Source: Gammaproteobacteria bacterium
Lineage (GTDB): Bacteria; Pseudomonadota; Gammaproteobacteria; UBA9214
Reading direction: 5' to 3'
NCBI GenBank assembly: GCA_022340485.1
Contig: JAJDNX010000111.1
Location: forward strand, 1 to 58,886
DNA length: 58,886 nucleotides
Positions 8,402-17,931 of this stretch are shown in pieces; the first letter of the stretch is position 1, and each line of letters starts with the position of its first letter. The position numbers and the translations under genes are program-made. The notes under the pieces are model-generated. The model was not told the DNA's origin. It searched no databases and worked only from the letters and a program-made list of their open reading frames with translations.

Positions 8402-9508
8402 CTAGTTCCTGGAAAAAAACAAGCGCTTGAGCTTATAAAAATAATAGCCCGGATTAAAGTTCAGCGGAGATTCCAACAACGATCGCAGGATACTGTTCTC
8501 GAATTGCAATGTCTGAAGATTATCCTTTGCTGGCTCTCCTCCCGGTTGCTGTTTGACGAACTCGTCCAGCACCGTGAAGAAGTCTTGTTGCGACAGATTT
8601 TGTTCCAGGCAGTACGTCTGGAACTCCATGCGAGTCTCTTCCCGGGAGATCATGGAGGCCAGCGTTGCTTCCATACGGTACAGGTCCCCCACCAGCCAGC
8701 CGCTCTGGTAGAAAAGTGGCGCATCACGGTAGATCAGTGTCCCGACTGGTTTCCCGCTGGCCATACCCTGCAACAGTACGCTACTGGGAGTACCAATCAC
8801 GCATTCAACCTGTTGCAATACCTCTTCGAAGCTACCCTCCAGCAGGTTTTCCTTTGGTGACAACGCCTCTTGCAAGGCATGATCAAAGATGCGGTAAACG
8901 TAGGAGTAGCCATTTTTCTCGAGTACCGCTGTCAGGTGCCTGAGCAGATGAATCAGGTTGTCTTTCTCCCGATCCTCAAAATACGGTGTCTTCGCTGTCG
9001 TGATAAGGAACTGCCATCGCTTACAGGATGGCGGTACCGGCTTGCTACTGGTGAGTCGCTGGTTCTTGTATGTCATAAAGCTGAGGTTTCTATCAGGATT
9101 CCTGAAGGCCAGATAGCCGGCTTGTGCTGGAGAAACCGCCAGTATGGCATCATGAATCAGCGGTTCCATTAAATAACCACGGAAAAAACGGTTGGTCTTA
9201 CGCAGGCTCGGATTAAGGTAACTGTTGGACCACTCCAGGGGACCATCAACCAGAAACAGGGTCCGAATCCCGAAGGCCCTGGCCTGCAGTATGAAATAGT
9301 TTGCGCGCGGACTGAGATAGGAATGGGTGATCACCAGGCTTACCTGACTGACAAGCTCAGCTGCCTTCAGATATTGCCTCTTCCTCACAAACTCGAAGAC
9401 ACCTTGATACCTTTCAGGGATTTCCCCAACATAGCCGACGAACTTTAGCCTGGACATCACAACCAGAATTCGGCCTGCACGCACGCTTTCACACCTCTTA
9501 TTTTTCAA
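8402..9508 (-). CDS. Surface-polysaccharide cluster protein, possibly GT-B-like
   Basis: This 368-residue protein is not confidently recognised. It begins with a short basic N-terminus, then ILVVMSRLKFVGYVGEIPERYQGVFEFV, and has a late segment CVIGTPSSVLLQGMASGKPVGTL that resembles the donor-site loop (gTPSS-x-E/Q-xMA-xGkP) of GT-B capsule transferases. The end FNPGYYFYKLKRLFFSRN is basic and aromatic and may touch the membrane. It is the first gene of the minus-strand operon with the glycosyltransferase and SGNH gene, which supports a role in the same glycan. The assignment is inferred from the loop and the neighbours only. Confidence 0.5.
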   Translation of the reverse strand: MKNKRCESVRAGRILVVMSRLKFVGYVGEIPERYQGVFEFVRKRQYLKAAELVSQVSLVITHSYLSPRANYFILQARAFGIRTLFLVDGPLEWSNSYLNPSLRKTNRFFRGYLMEPLIHDAILAVSPAQAGYLAFRNPDRNLSFMTYKNQRLTSSKPVPPSCKRWQFLITTAKTPYFEDREKDNLIHLLRHLTAVLEKNGYSYVYRIFDHALQEALSPKENLLEGSFEEVLQQVECVIGTPSSVLLQGMASGKPVGTLIYRDAPLFYQSGWLVGDLYRMEATLASMISREETRMEFQTYCLEQNLSQQDFFTVLDEFVKQQPGGEPAKDNLQTLQFENSILRSLLESPLNFNPGYYFYKLKRLFFSRN

Positions 9509-9723
9509 TCTTGCACACGCATCATCCGGGACGGGTGCTTGATCCTGTGATCAGTATGAGGTGCCCTCCCCCATCTTTTACCCGGCTACTCTCTTTCACA
9601 AACACGCAGGGGAGTCGCTTGGCATGAAATCTTCAAGGTTCGCCTGCCCTGCAGGTCAGGGAGCAAAGAATACCGATTATGCGGCAGCGCTTGTAGGTTA
9701 ATTTAGCCAAAAGTGATCGGATC

Positions 9724-9738
9724 ACGGTAAGGTACCGT
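9724..9738. repeat. Short hairpin in the gap after the surface module
   Basis: ACGGTA (9724-9729) and TACCGT (9733-9738) form a 6-bp inverted repeat with a 3-base loop and no T-run on either side. It lies in the 269-bp gap 9509-9777, which contains no gene I can support. It is too weak to be called a terminator. Confidence 0.3.
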
Positions 9739-9777
9739 CACGGCTGGACCATATTGGGCCATGGTCAACGGCTCTCG

Positions 9778-10737
9778 CTAGCGGCTCAGCTTCCCAAGAT
9801 CGAGCTCAACCATCCCGAATCCGGACACCTGACCGCGGACGCGAAGCGGTATCCTGCCGGGCTCGGAAAGCAGCAGATGGATGTCGCCATTCAGACCCAG
9901 GAACGAAAAGGGTTCCACCTCATCCCGCTCGCCGTCCATCGGGCGGCTGTCAAGTACAACGTGTTGTGCCTCGAGTGTATCCCTCAGCCTGGTTTCCTGA
10001 ATCGCGTCAACCTGTAAATAATCAACAGTAAGCTGCTCTCGACCCAGGGTACGGAATCCCACCCGATAGACATGCTTGCGGTCGAACACACAAAGCTCCT
10101 GCGGTTTCTCGCTAATCATCTGCTTCGGGTTCGATAGTATGTAGAGCAGTTGTGATGATTCCAGGATAGACGGGCATCCTGCACCCACCGCAGGCAAGGG
10201 ATAAAGGGATTCACTGATCTGGCTCCATTGACCGGCAGTCTGCCCGGCCTCCGCGCGATCAGCCGGCTGCCTTCGCAGCCGGTACACCTGATCGCTGCCA
10301 AAACGGTAGAGTTTCTGTACCGGCTTGTTGCCGCGACGCAGCCGCATCAGTTGCAGTGGCAAGCCGTCATCCTGGTTGAACCAGAGGTGATCCTCCGTGT
10401 CGATCCTGAGACCCGCTAACAGGCTAACCGAGCTGGCGACCACAAGCTCCTGTACACGTGTAGCCGGCACGCGCGGCAACATCGGGCCCGGGGCCTCAAC
10501 CAGGATGGATTGCAGTTCTTTGCCCGGGTATGTTCCCAGCTCGATTCGGGTTGTCAGTGAACCGGCCAGCCCGGTATCGTGCAACTCCAGTTTGTGCCAG
10601 TAGTGCGACATTGTGGCCGCATCCGGTCGGTGGTTTTCCGCTCTTGCGGCTGCCCCATAGGATGGGCTGGTCTGCACGATGGCCAGCGTCATCAAAAGGT
10701 GCAGCAGCAGACCCCAGGACAGCAGACTGCAGAACAT
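9778..10737 (-). CDS. Secreted protein of unknown function
   Basis: The 319-residue product starts after a strong ribosome-binding site (AGGAGG a few bases before the ATG) and has a hydrophobic N-terminus (LLSWGLLLHLLMTLAIVQ) with a likely signal-peptidase site near residue 30. The mature part looks beta-rich and ends IPLRVRGQVSGFGMVELDLGKL, which recalls the end of DUF3108-type periplasmic proteins, although I could not confirm that family. Two cysteines (CPSI and LCVFD) could form a disulfide. It lies 41 bp downstream of uvrD in the same direction. No enzyme motif is seen, so no function is assigned. Confidence 0.6.
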   Translation of the reverse strand: MFCSLLSWGLLLHLLMTLAIVQTSPSYGAAARAENHRPDAATMSHYWHKLELHDTGLAGSLTTRIELGTYPGKELQSILVEAPGPMLPRVPATRVQELVVASSVSLLAGLRIDTEDHLWFNQDDGLPLQLMRLRRGNKPVQKLYRFGSDQVYRLRRQPADRAEAGQTAGQWSQISESLYPLPAVGAGCPSILESSQLLYILSNPKQMISEKPQELCVFDRKHVYRVGFRTLGREQLTVDYLQVDAIQETRLRDTLEAQHVVLDSRPMDGERDEVEPFSFLGLNGDIHLLLSEPGRIPLRVRGQVSGFGMVELDLGKLSR

Positions 10738-10778
10738 ATCTCCTCCTGTGCTGCCCAGGCCGCTAGCTGCGTACTACC

Positions 10779-12956
10779 TCAGGTGCCAACATTTTCCAGA
10801 TTGGCATAGGCCAGTACCAGCCACTTGCTGCCGCTTCCTGAGAAATTGACCTGGACGCGGGCATGACTGCCCTGACCCTCGCAATTGGTGACCACACCGT
10901 CACCAAACTTCTGATGACGAACCTGTTGCCCGAGGCGCAAGCCGCCGACAGCAGCGTCGGAACCGTGCTGTACAAATGATGTGGCCGACGGTGACTCTCG
11001 CGGGGTATTGATGCCGGGACGTGGGCGGATCTCGTCAATGAGTGTCTTTGGAATTTCATTGATGAATCGGGACGGCAAGCAATAGGTCTCGGAACCGAAC
11101 AAGCGCCTCTGTTCTGCATAACTCAATACCAGCTGCCTTCGTGCGCGGGTAATGCCGACATAGCAAAGGCGGCGCTCTTCCTCCAGCTTGCCTGGCTCGG
11201 CAATAGCACGCTGGTGCGGAAACAGGCCTTCTTCGAGGCCGCATAAAAACACCAGCGGGAACTCCAGCCCCTTGGCGGAATGCAGCGTCATCAATTGTAC
11301 GCAGTCTTCCCACGCATCGGCCTGCCCCTCACCGGCTTCCAGCGAGGCATGCGCAAGAAATTCGGACAGCGGATCCATTTCGCTATCTGGGTCTGCCTCA
11401 TACTCCTGTGCCGCATTCACCAGTTCCTGCAGGTTTTCCAGGCGTGTCTGGCCTTTTTCACCCCGTTCCCGTGAAAAGTGATCGACCAGGCCACTGGGGT
11501 GCATCACGTGTTCGACCTGTTCGCCGAGCGGCAAATCGCCCAGCCCTGCTGCCAGTTCATCCACGAGTTGCAGGAACAACAGCACGGCATTACAGGCGCG
11601 CGCCGGCAACAGCTTCTCGTTAACCACGGTAGTGGCCGCATGCCACAGCGAGCGGTTGTCCTCCCGGGCCCGTTGCCGGATGACCTCCAGGGTTCGCGCG
11701 CCGATACCGCGGGGTGGGTGATTGACGACCCGCTCGAAGGACGCATCATCATCACGATTACGCGTCAATCGCAGGTAGGACAGCGCATCCTTGATTTCAG
11801 CCCGTTCGAAAAATCGCAGACCGCCGTAGACGCGGTAGGGAATGCCGCATTGCATCAGGCGCTCTTCGAACACACGTGACTGGGCATTGGAGCGATACAG
11901 GATCGCAATCTCGCTGCGGACGCCGCCCTTGTCAATGCAGTCCTCTATACGTCCAACCACAAAACGCGCCTCATCCTGTTCGTTATAGGCGCTGTATAGC
12001 TGGATCAGGTCGCCCTCACTGCCGGCCGTCCACAACTGCTTGCCCATACGGTCGGCGTTGTTTTCGATAATGGCATTGGCCGCATTCAGGATCGTTGCCG
12101 TGGAGCGGTAATTCTGTTCCAGCCTGACCACCCGTGTATCTTTGAAATCTTTCTGATAGCTGAGGATATTTTCGATCTTCGCACCACGCCAGCCGTAGAT
12201 CGACTGGTCATCATCACCGACAACCGTGATATTGCCTGTATCGCCAGCCAGCATACGCAACCAGGCATACTGGATGGCATTGGTGTCCTGGAACTCATCC
12301 ACCAGGATATGGTGAAAACGCTGCCGGTAATGATCAAGCAAGGCCGGGTACTTCAGCCATAACTCGTGGGAGCGCAACAGCAGCTCGGCAAAATCCACCA
12401 GCCCGGCTCGCAGACAGAGGGCCTCATAGGCCGCGTAGATCTCCAGTTGGCGCCTCAAATGCGGATCATTGCGGTGTTCGATATGCTCCGGCCGGCGTCC
12501 TTCATCCTTGCAGCTGTTGATAAACCACTGCATCTGTTTCGCTGGCCACTTCGCCTCATCCAGCCCCATGCTCTGCATGGCGCGTTTCACCAGTCGCAAC
12601 TGATCCTGTGAATCCAGAATCTGAAAGCCCTGCGGCAACCCGGCCTCCTGCCAATGGCGGCGCAGCAAGCGGTGTGCAAGCCCGTGAAAGGTGCCAACCC
12701 ACATGCCGGTCGCCGGAGCATGGATCATGGCCTCGATACGGGTACGCATTTCGCCGGCTGCCTTGTTGGTAAAGGTCACGGCGAGTACCGCATACGGCGA
12801 CAGGCCTTCGACATCAATCAGCCAGGCAATCCGGTGTACCAGCACCCGTGTTTTGCCACTGCCGGCACCGGCCAATACCAGGAGGGGATCCTGTGGCGCA
12901 CACACCGCTTCGCGCTGGGCATCATTGAGGGATTCGATAATGCGGGAAACATCCAT
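10779..12956 (-). CDS. uvrD: DNA helicase II
   Basis: This superfamily 1A 3'-to-5' helicase unwinds DNA after excision in nucleotide excision and mismatch repair. The protein of 725 residues starts MDVSRIIESLNDAQREAV, matching the E. coli UvrD start; an ATG at 13007 would add 17 unconserved residues and was rejected. Motif I is GAGSGKTR (about 30-37), motif II VDEFQDTN, then GDDDQSIYGWRGA, LEQNYRS and a C-terminal ITRARRQL motif VI. The C-terminal SGSGSKWLVLAYANLE segment matches the UvrD tudor-like end. Length and motifs are complete, so it should be active. Confidence 0.97.
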   Translation of the reverse strand: MDVSRIIESLNDAQREAVCAPQDPLLVLAGAGSGKTRVLVHRIAWLIDVEGLSPYAVLAVTFTNKAAGEMRTRIEAMIHAPATGMWVGTFHGLAHRLLRRHWQEAGLPQGFQILDSQDQLRLVKRAMQSMGLDEAKWPAKQMQWFINSCKDEGRRPEHIEHRNDPHLRRQLEIYAAYEALCLRAGLVDFAELLLRSHELWLKYPALLDHYRQRFHHILVDEFQDTNAIQYAWLRMLAGDTGNITVVGDDDQSIYGWRGAKIENILSYQKDFKDTRVVRLEQNYRSTATILNAANAIIENNADRMGKQLWTAGSEGDLIQLYSAYNEQDEARFVVGRIEDCIDKGGVRSEIAILYRSNAQSRVFEERLMQCGIPYRVYGGLRFFERAEIKDALSYLRLTRNRDDDASFERVVNHPPRGIGARTLEVIRQRAREDNRSLWHAATTVVNEKLLPARACNAVLLFLQLVDELAAGLGDLPLGEQVEHVMHPSGLVDHFSRERGEKGQTRLENLQELVNAAQEYEADPDSEMDPLSEFLAHASLEAGEGQADAWEDCVQLMTLHSAKGLEFPLVFLCGLEEGLFPHQRAIAEPGKLEEERRLCYVGITRARRQLVLSYAEQRRLFGSETYCLPSRFINEIPKTLIDEIRPRPGINTPRESPSATSFVQHGSDAAVGGLRLGQQVRHQKFGDGVVTNCEGQGSHARVQVNFSGSGSKWLVLAYANLENVGT

Positions 12957-13162
12957 GGCATGCCATTCTAGCAAATCGTTACTGTGACCGTGTGCCGGCT
13001 TTGACAATCCCTATGTCCTACACTTGGTGTATTCCTTGCGATAGCGGAATGATTCTGTTACTTATTGTCCGCGATAATGAATTGCGACAATTCTTTCTTC
13101 CGATCAAGCCTTTCGCTGGCTGCCCGATGACCTGTACAGTTTAGCGAGATGAAGGAGCATCG

Positions 13163-13624
13163 ATGATAAAAACACTGATACTGCTGCTTATCATCGGCAT
13201 CGTTGCCGCGCTGATCTGGATGTTGCGTGGCAAAAAGCCACCCGCCCGTCGTCGCATCACGGGGCCACAGAAATACGAGGCTTTTAGTACCGGCGAGGAT
13301 ACCCATGCACCACCCGGTGGTCTGGAAAAGTTAAAACATAACCCGCTGTTTTGGGGTGTGGAAATGGGTCAGCCGGGCTGCGAGGCGGCGCTGGCCTTAC
13401 TGGGCAAGCAATTTAGTTTCGACGAAGCCCCGCGGCTGCCACTGGCTGACTGCACATCAGCCATGTGTACCTGTCAATTCAAGGGCCTGAAAAACCAGCG
13501 CACACAGCATCGACGCAAAAAGGTAGATCGTCGTGTTGAAGTGCGTTTCGAAAAGGACAAACCTGACCGCCGGTCACACAAGAACCGGCGGCGCAGTGAT
13601 AGCTGGAACGATCACACGCTCTGA
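13163..13624 (+). CDS. Small membrane-anchored protein with basic tail
   Basis: The start follows a good ribosome site (AAGGAG, five bases before the ATG). The 153-residue product has one N-terminal membrane helix (about residues 3-20), a short middle domain containing a DCTSAMCTCQF cysteine cluster, and a very basic tail with DRRVEVRF, PDRRSHKNRRRSD patterns. The tail would face the cytoplasm or periplasm depending on insertion; with the RGKK stretch after the helix it probably faces the cytoplasm. I know similar unnamed proteins in gammaproteobacteria but no function. It diverges from uvrD and nearly touches the convergent gene ending at 13632. Confidence 0.65.
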   Translation: MIKTLILLLIIGIVAALIWMLRGKKPPARRRITGPQKYEAFSTGEDTHAPPGGLEKLKHNPLFWGVEMGQPGCEAALALLGKQFSFDEAPRLPLADCTSAMCTCQFKGLKNQRTQHRRKKVDRRVEVRFEKDKPDRRSHKNRRRSDSWNDHTL

Positions 13625-13631
13625 GGCGTAC

Positions 13632-13895
13632 TCAGGCAACCTGTGCCAGTAACTTTCTGTTCTTCGGTGAATTTAGGTTGACAGTCCGGGGCTTGGAACC
13701 TCCGAGGTAGGCTTCCAGAGAAACCACCGGGATCTTGGCCATATCGACCAGCGGGTGCATTTGACACTTTTCGCAGGCAATCAGCTTGGGCGGTGCACCT
13801 GCCGGCGCCTTGCCAACCGGTCGTTCCCGCAAATTCTTACAGGTAGTGACGCTCAGGTAGGCCTGTTGGGGAATGCAGTAAAACATCGAATCCAT
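13632..13895 (-). CDS. Small cysteine-containing protein of unknown function
   Basis: The chosen ATG gives 87 residues starting MDSMFYCIPQQ. A TTG at 13901 stands closer to the GGAG ribosome site (7 bases) and could be the real start, two residues longer. An upstream ATG at 13973 would add residues with no ribosome site and was not chosen. Four cysteines (YC, TTC, AC-EKC) could bind zinc or form disulfides, but the spacing does not match a known finger that I recognise. A central KAPAGAPPKL linker separates the pairs. It is 7 bp from the convergent gene at 13163-13624. No function is proposed. Confidence 0.5.
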   Translation of the reverse strand: MDSMFYCIPQQAYLSVTTCKNLRERPVGKAPAGAPPKLIACEKCQMHPLVDMAKIPVVSLEAYLGGSKPRTVNLNSPKNRKLLAQVA

Positions 13896-14134
13896 ATCCA
13901 AAACTCTACTCCTTTGTTGCCCGGTCGGAACAAAACGGGCAGCCTTGCCGGTAAAAACGCAATATACTAGCACAAGGTCTACCTTGATGCAAACTATGCC
14001 ATAAATATCAAATGCTTAGTTTGCACAAGGCTTTTGCCATGCGGGGGCTACTACAGGATGGTGCAGATGCGCTGACCTTGTGGCGATCGCCCCGCGCAAC
14101 CGCATTCGGATGGGCGTTTGTCCCGACCTTGTGC

Positions 14135-15970
14135 TTACTCGACAGTAACCGACTTGGCAAGGTTGCGCGGCTGGTCAATATCGGTGCCTTTAAGGGCCGC
14201 GACGTGGTAGGCCAGTAGCTGTAGTGGTACCGAGAAGATAATCGGTGCAATGCTGTCCTCGGTGGGTGCCACAGGCAACGCTGTAATCCCGGGAGAGCTG
14301 ATCATGCCGACACCGGCATCCGCAAAGATGATCAATTCACCGCCGCGGGCACTAACTTCCTGCAGGTTGGACTTGAGCTTCTCCAGTAATTCATTATTTG
14401 GTGCAACCACCACCACAGGCATATTGGCATCCACCAGTGCCAGCGGGCCATGCTTCAACTCGCCCGCCGGGTATGCCTCGGCATGGATATAGGAGATTTC
14501 CTTGAGTTTCAGTGCCCCTTCCATGGCCACCGGGTACTGCGCTCCACGACCAAGAAACAGGGCATTCTGCTTGTCACCGAAATGTTCCCAGGCAAGCGTC
14601 CGGATTTCTTCATTCAATGTCAGAGCATGTTCCACCTTACCCGGTACACTGCGCAGCTCATTTACCAGCAACGCCTCGGTTTCGCTACTGAGGCGATGGC
14701 GTCGCCCCAGTACAATCGTCAATAACAACATGGCCACCAGCTGGGTAGTAAAGGCCTTGGTCGAGGCCACCCCGATTTCCGGTCCTGCATGAGTCATCAA
14801 TACCAGGTCGGATTCCCGCACCAGGGTACTTTCCGGGACATTGCAGATGGCCAGCGAATGCCCGTATCCGAGTCGCTTGGCTTCGCGCAAGCCTGCCAGG
14901 GTATCCGCCGTTTCACCGGACTGCGACAGGGTGACAATGAGTGAATTGTTGCGCACCACCGGGTAGCGGTAGCGAAATTCACTGGCAACCTCGACGCTGC
15001 AGGGCACACCGGCGATGGACTCCAGCCAGTACCGCCCGACCATGCCCGCATGGTAACTGGTACCGCAGGCAATGATATGCACACCGGCAACGCGATCAAA
15101 TATCTCGTCGGCACCGGCACCGAAGGCCTCTTGCAGTACCCGGTTAGCGCCAATCCTGCCTTCCAGGGTATCCGCAATGGCACGTGGCTGCTCATAGATT
15201 TCCTTGAGCATGTAGTGGTCGAAGCCACCCTTGTCGGTTGCGCTGAGGGTCACCTTGGAGGTCTTTACCGGGCGCTCCACAACGGCACCGCTGGCGTCAT
15301 GGATGGTCATGCCCCGGTAATTGATATCAGCAAGATCGCCATCCTCAAGGAAGACAAACTGCTGTGTCTCTGACACCAGTGCCGCAATATCCGAGGCAAT
15401 CAGCATTTCACCATCGGCAATACCAATCACCAGCGGGCTGCCACGACGTGCCGCCACCATGCGCCCGCTTTCATCCTTGCTAATCACACCCAGTGCAAAG
15501 GCACCTTCCAGATCCGCTACCGTCGAGCTGACGGCTGCAAGCAAATCATGGCCCTGCTGGAGATAATGATCAATCTGGTGCACGATGACTTCGGTATCGG
15601 TTTGCGAGGTAAAGCGGAAACCGTCTTTTTGCTGCTGTTTCCGCAAGGCATCGTGATTTTCGATAATGCCATTGTGCACGACCGCGACCCGTTCATGGCA
15701 TACATGCGGGTGGGCATTCTGTTCGCTGGGTACACCGTGGGTGGCCCAGCGGGTATGGGCAATACCGGTCTGGCCACTGACGGGGTTGGCTTCCAGTGCA
15801 TGCTCCAGCTCGGCGACCTTGCCGACCTTGCGCACCCGTTCCAGTAACTGCTGGTCGCTTTGCACGGCCACACCGGCAGAATCATAACCGCGGTATTCGA
15901 GCCGTTTCAGGCCATTAATCAGCAGTGGGATTACATTTCGCTGCGCTGCAACACCAATGATTCCACACAT
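14135..15970 (-). CDS. glmS: Glutamine-fructose-6-phosphate aminotransferase (isomerizing)
   Basis: GlmS makes glucosamine-6-phosphate from fructose-6-phosphate and glutamine, the first step to UDP-GlcNAc for peptidoglycan and lipid A. The 611-residue protein begins MCGIIGV, so the catalytic Cys2 becomes the N-terminal nucleophile after Met removal. The glutaminase domain has HTRWATHG and NGIIEN, followed by two SIS sugar-binding domains with CGTSYHAG and SQSGETADT. The end DIDQPRNLAKSVTVE is the standard C-terminus. It follows glmU by 4 bp on the same message, so both UDP-GlcNAc steps are co-expressed. Confidence 0.97.
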   Translation of the reverse strand: MCGIIGVAAQRNVIPLLINGLKRLEYRGYDSAGVAVQSDQQLLERVRKVGKVAELEHALEANPVSGQTGIAHTRWATHGVPSEQNAHPHVCHERVAVVHNGIIENHDALRKQQQKDGFRFTSQTDTEVIVHQIDHYLQQGHDLLAAVSSTVADLEGAFALGVISKDESGRMVAARRGSPLVIGIADGEMLIASDIAALVSETQQFVFLEDGDLADINYRGMTIHDASGAVVERPVKTSKVTLSATDKGGFDHYMLKEIYEQPRAIADTLEGRIGANRVLQEAFGAGADEIFDRVAGVHIIACGTSYHAGMVGRYWLESIAGVPCSVEVASEFRYRYPVVRNNSLIVTLSQSGETADTLAGLREAKRLGYGHSLAICNVPESTLVRESDLVLMTHAGPEIGVASTKAFTTQLVAMLLLTIVLGRRHRLSSETEALLVNELRSVPGKVEHALTLNEEIRTLAWEHFGDKQNALFLGRGAQYPVAMEGALKLKEISYIHAEAYPAGELKHGPLALVDANMPVVVVAPNNELLEKLKSNLQEVSARGGELIIFADAGVGMISSPGITALPVAPTEDSIAPIIFSVPLQLLAYHVAALKGTDIDQPRNLAKSVTVE

Positions 15971-15974
15971 GAAG

Positions 15975-17345
15975 CTATCCTTTTGGCTTTTTCACTGGTC
16001 GTTTCCAGCCGCTTCGGGTTTCCTGTGGTGCGCGACTCAGGGTCAACTCATGTGCCGGTACATCACGGGTAATGGTTGAACCCGCACCGATGGTGGCACC
16101 CTCCTTAACCTCGACCGGTGCAACCAGCTGGGTGTCCGAGCCAATGAACACATCATCACCGATGATGGTACGGTGCTTGTTGGCGCCGTCATAATTACAG
16201 GTAATGGTGCCGGCACCGATGTTCACGCCCCGCCCCACCGTGGTGTCGCCGACATAACTCAGATGATTGATCTTGGAGCCTTCGCCAACCTCGGATTTCT
16301 TGATCTCGACGAAGTTACCGATGTGGGTTGCTGATGCCAGCGTGGTATCCGGGCGCAACCGTGCAAATGGACCGATGCGGCTGCCGGCACCAATGACGGC
16401 ACCCTCGATGACACAGTTCGCCAGGATCTCCACATCCGCCCCGACAGTGCTATTGCGGATCGTGACGTTGGGACCGATCGTTACACGGTCTCCGAGCATC
16501 ACCTGGCCTTCCAGTACCGCATTGATATCAATCACCACATCCTGTCCTGCATCCAGTCGCCCGCGCAGATCGAACCGCGCCGGGTCGATCAGGGTGATAC
16601 CTGCCTGCAGGCACGCCTCTGCCTGGCGTTGCTGGTAGCAACGTTCCTGAACCGCCAGCTGCTTGCGATCATTGATACCCATGACTTCAGTGATATTGTC
16701 CGTGGTAATACCGCGTACACTGGTGCCATCGGTAACGGCACGCGCAATGACATCAGTGAGGTAAAACTCGCCCTGTGCGTTGTTGTTATCCAGTGCATCC
16801 AGCCAGCCACGCAGGCGTGCAGCCGGTGCCGCCAGAAAGCCGGTATTGATTTCCCGAATGGCACGCTGCTTCGGGGTGGCATCCTTCTCTTCCACAATGT
16901 CGCTGATGCTGCCATCGGCATGGTGCAGGATACGTCCGTAGCCGCTCGGGTCATCCAGCTCGGCCGATAGCAGTGCCACGACTCCCTGCGAAGCCGAGTG
17001 ACACAGCGGCTCCAGTGTTTCCTTGCCAATCAGCGGTATATCGCCATACATCACCAGTACCGTGTTTTCCTTCGCAATCCCGTGCATGGCCTGGGCCACG
17101 GCATGCCCGGTTCCCAGTTGCTGCTCCTGCATTACCCAGTGGATATCGGAATCCGGCAGCGCGGCACGCACCTGCTCGGCACCATAGCCAATGACGACAT
17201 GGATATCGTTGCCGTCAAGCGCGCGCGCGGTATCCAGCACATGCGCCAGCAGCGGTCTGCCGCCGAGGGGGTGCAGGACCTTCGGAAGTGCGGAGTTCAT
17301 GCGGGTGCCTTGACCGGCAGCCAGAATAATGATGCTAAGATTCAT
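15975..17345 (-). CDS. glmU: Bifunctional UDP-GlcNAc pyrophosphorylase / glucosamine-1-phosphate acetyltransferase
   Basis: GlmU acetylates glucosamine-1-phosphate and joins the product to UTP to give UDP-GlcNAc. The 456-residue protein has the N-terminal uridylyltransferase signature LAAGQGTRMNSALPK (about 7-21) and a C-terminal left-handed beta-helix of hexapeptide repeats (IGPNVTIRNSTVG, IGAGTITCNYDGANKH). The CNYDG loop with the catalytic His is intact. It lies directly upstream of glmS and 97 bp downstream of the slyD-like gene. Length is normal. Confidence 0.97.
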   Translation of the reverse strand: MNLSIIILAAGQGTRMNSALPKVLHPLGGRPLLAHVLDTARALDGNDIHVVIGYGAEQVRAALPDSDIHWVMQEQQLGTGHAVAQAMHGIAKENTVLVMYGDIPLIGKETLEPLCHSASQGVVALLSAELDDPSGYGRILHHADGSISDIVEEKDATPKQRAIREINTGFLAAPAARLRGWLDALDNNNAQGEFYLTDVIARAVTDGTSVRGITTDNITEVMGINDRKQLAVQERCYQQRQAEACLQAGITLIDPARFDLRGRLDAGQDVVIDINAVLEGQVMLGDRVTIGPNVTIRNSTVGADVEILANCVIEGAVIGAGSRIGPFARLRPDTTLASATHIGNFVEIKKSEVGEGSKINHLSYVGDTTVGRGVNIGAGTITCNYDGANKHRTIIGDDVFIGSDTQLVAPVEVKEGATIGAGSTITRDVPAHELTLSRAPQETRSGWKRPVKKPKG

Positions 17346-17442
17346 GCGGGATAAATCATCAAATCAACACGCGAGGGTAACGGCATTAATTTGTCAATGC
17401 TGGAATGTGGTCGATCATAACACGACCCGTGGCGGGAGTGGT

Positions 17443-17931
17443 TCAGTGAAGGACCGGTGCCTGCATTGCATCCACACCGCTTAGCAGTTCTTCCGGGGTA
17501 GCATCGCGGATATCGATGATCCTGATTTGAAAGGTAATTACCTTGCCGGCCATGGGGTGATTGCCATCGACAGTCAGCTTGCCATCATCGATATGGGTCA
17601 CGGTGAATGTCTTTGCCTCGCCCTTGTCATTCATCATTTCCACCTCTGCACCAATGCGCCTGAATTCAGGGGGCACATTCTCGATATCGTCCGTATAGGT
17701 CAACTCAGGGTCGTGTGGCCCAAAAGCCTCCTCCGGACTCAAGGAAACTTCGACGGTATCGTTGACAACACAGCCATCAAGCTCCTGGACGACCTTCTCA
17801 AACAGGTCATGCTTGCCACCGTGGACATAACGGATGGGTATATCCGACTGTTCCAGCAACTCGCCATCCTGGTCCACGATCGAGTAGGTGAATGAAACTA
17901 CCTTGTTGTTCTCGACAAACTGCTCAACCAT
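17443..17931 (-). CDS. FKBP-type peptidyl-prolyl cis-trans isomerase, SlyD-like
   Basis: The 162-residue protein has the SlyD plan: an FKBP half (VVSFTYSIVDQDGELLEQSD; LSPEEAFGPHDPEL) with an inserted chaperone flap, and the hallmark DGNHPMAGKVITFQI near residue 125. It lacks the His/Cys-rich nickel-binding tail of E. coli SlyD, ending instead in MQAPVLH. It folds proteins in the cytoplasm and catalyses prolyl isomerisation. Its ATG shares a base with the TAA stop of atpC, so it is translationally coupled to the ATP synthase operon, which is uncommon. Confidence 0.88.
   Translation of the reverse strand: MVEQFVENNKVVSFTYSIVDQDGELLEQSDIPIRYVHGGKHDLFEKVVQELDGCVVNDTVEVSLSPEEAFGPHDPELTYTDDIENVPPEFRRIGAEVEMMNDKGEAKTFTVTHIDDGKLTVDGNHPMAGKVITFQIRIIDIRDATPEELLSGVDAMQAPVLH

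Noticed and set aside
9509-9777. Possible small RNA or tRNA in the gap after the surface module
   Set aside because: Only short hairpins are seen; no cloverleaf, T-run or promoter pair.
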